Shown in pieces: positions 63,647 through 64,000 of a DNA stretch of 64,000 nt. The translations under genes and the position numbers were made by a program. The stretch spans positions 1 through 64,000 of the forward strand of contig CAJBKE010000026.1 of the NCBI GenBank assembly GCA_903953565.1, in the 5' to 3' direction. The notes under the pieces were generated by a model. The model saw nothing but the letters and a program-made list of their open reading frames with translations, was not told the DNA's origin and did not search any database. The DNA comes from an uncultured Verrucomicrobiota bacterium. GTDB lineage: Bacteria > Verrucomicrobiota > Verrucomicrobiia > Chthoniobacterales > JACTMZ01. The number at the start of each line of letters is the position of its first letter. Position 1 is the first letter of the stretch.

Positions 63647-63713
63647 GGTGGATCGCGATGTCCCCATCGGGATTTATTCCCCAGAGCATCGCGCCGGGAC
63701 GGCGCGATCCACC
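63647..63713 (+). repeat. palindromic intergenic element, copy E
   Basis: A 67-base element exactly filling the gap between gdhA (ends 63642) and the convergent exonuclease III stop (63714-63716). The ends GGTGGATCGCG/CGCGATCCACC are perfect. The left hairpin has one mismatch (CATCGGGAT); the right hairpin is identical to copies B and D. Confidence 0.8.
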
Positions 63714-64000
63714 TCAACGCAGCTCCAAGACCACCGGACAATGATCCGAGCCCGGCACGTGCGGCAGGATGCGCGCGGATTTGACCCGTGGAACGAGCGA
63801 CGCCGAGACGAGGAAGTAATCGATGCGCCAGCCGATGTTCCTCGGACGCGCATTGTTCATGTAACTCCACCATGTGTAGTGGCCGCTGCCTTGGGTGAAT
63901 AAACGGAAAGTGTCGACGAAGCCGGCGTCGATGAGCGCTTGGAATTCCGTGCGCTCCTCGTCGGTGAAACCGGCGTTGTTCCGGTTGGTCTTGGGGTTGG
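63714..64000 (-). CDS. xth: exodeoxyribonuclease III, C-terminal part (cut by window edge)
   Basis: The minus-strand frame from the window end to a TGA at 63714-63716 encodes the last ~95 residues of an exonuclease III/AP endonuclease. Diagnostic blocks are [22 protein letters not shown] (split here: YTWWSYM, then NIGWRIDYF) and the active-site end [14 protein letters not shown] with catalytic Asp and His. The N-terminal part and start lie beyond 64000. It is a base-excision repair enzyme removing 3' blocks and cutting AP sites. It is convergent with gdhA. Confidence 0.93.
   Translation of the reverse strand, partial: NPKTNRNNAGFTDEERTEFQALIDAGFVDTFRLFTQGSGHYTWWSYMNNARPRNIGWRIDYFLVSASLVPRVKSARILPHVPGSDHCPVVLELR

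Overview
The window is a GC-rich bacterial chromosome segment packed with about 70 protein genes. No rRNA, tRNA, CRISPR array, transposase, integrase or phage structural gene was recognised, and no stretch longer than about 180 bases lacks a gene. The gene content fits a free-living, respiring, Gram-negative-type cell: complex I, TolQ/TolR-type channels, lipoproteins, type IV pilus ATPases, DAP-based cell wall, Suf Fe-S assembly, glycogen branching. The L28 type, the dispersed complex I genes, the FTLIELLVV pseudopilin and the energised-channel cluster suggest the PVC group, most likely Verrucomicrobiota. That placement is inference from protein character, not from a marker tree.

Layout. 1-4.1 kb: gap, pgk and a PgpH-like HD hydrolase. 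4.2-7.4 kb: ybeY, an unrecognised protein, clpS, a DUF2017-like protein, recO and a TPR protein. 7.4-11.1 kb: prmA (minus), doxX, lysA, DUF1460 (minus). 11.2-15.2 kb: Fur-family regulator and sufCBD. 15.3-18.6 kb (minus): 2-oxoacid dehydrogenase E1alpha, E1beta, E2. 18.7-23.5 kb: peptide-type ABC importer. 23.5-28.2 kb: rph, gmd, rpmB, a small conserved protein, lhgO and a secreted protein. 28.2-30.1 kb: hisBHA. 30.2-34.1 kb: lipoprotein, then tyrA-aroA-cmk-plsC. 34.1-40.4 kb (minus): pseudopilin, glgB, two PilT ATPases and a YqjD/YqjE-like membrane trio. 40.5-42.4 kb: a fused nuoEF. 42.5-49.8 kb (minus): zinc-ribbon protein plus a vWA/ExbD/ExbD/ExbB/TPR/TPR operon. 49.8-52.2 kb: luxE-like, luxC-like, infA. 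52.3-54.7 kb (minus): nuoD, rlmN. 54.8-59.9 kb: a lipoprotein and a complete liv branched-chain amino-acid importer. 60-61.4 kb (minus): alr and a membrane protein. 61.5-64 kb: secreted nuclease, glutamate-type dehydrogenase, and the 3' end of exonuclease III (minus).

Most operons are very tight, with stop/start overlaps of the ATGA or TGATG type, so translational coupling is the rule. Several operon-leading genes lack a clear Shine-Dalgarno and instead have a sigma70-like -35/-10 pair placed so that transcription would begin at or within a few bases of the start codon (possible leaderless mRNAs).

Two sequence families explain much of the intergenic DNA. One is a palindromic element of about 66-72 bp with ends GGTGGATCGCG/CGCGATCCACC: five copies, four of them between convergent gene ends. 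The other is a shorter GTAGCG...CGCTAC palindrome family whose TAG supplies the stop codon of four genes. The best candidate for an undescribed system is the ExbB-ExbD-ExbD-vWA operon with two large secreted TPR proteins (43.3-49.8 kb). The LuxE/LuxC pair without luciferase genes and the NuoE-NuoF fusion come next.
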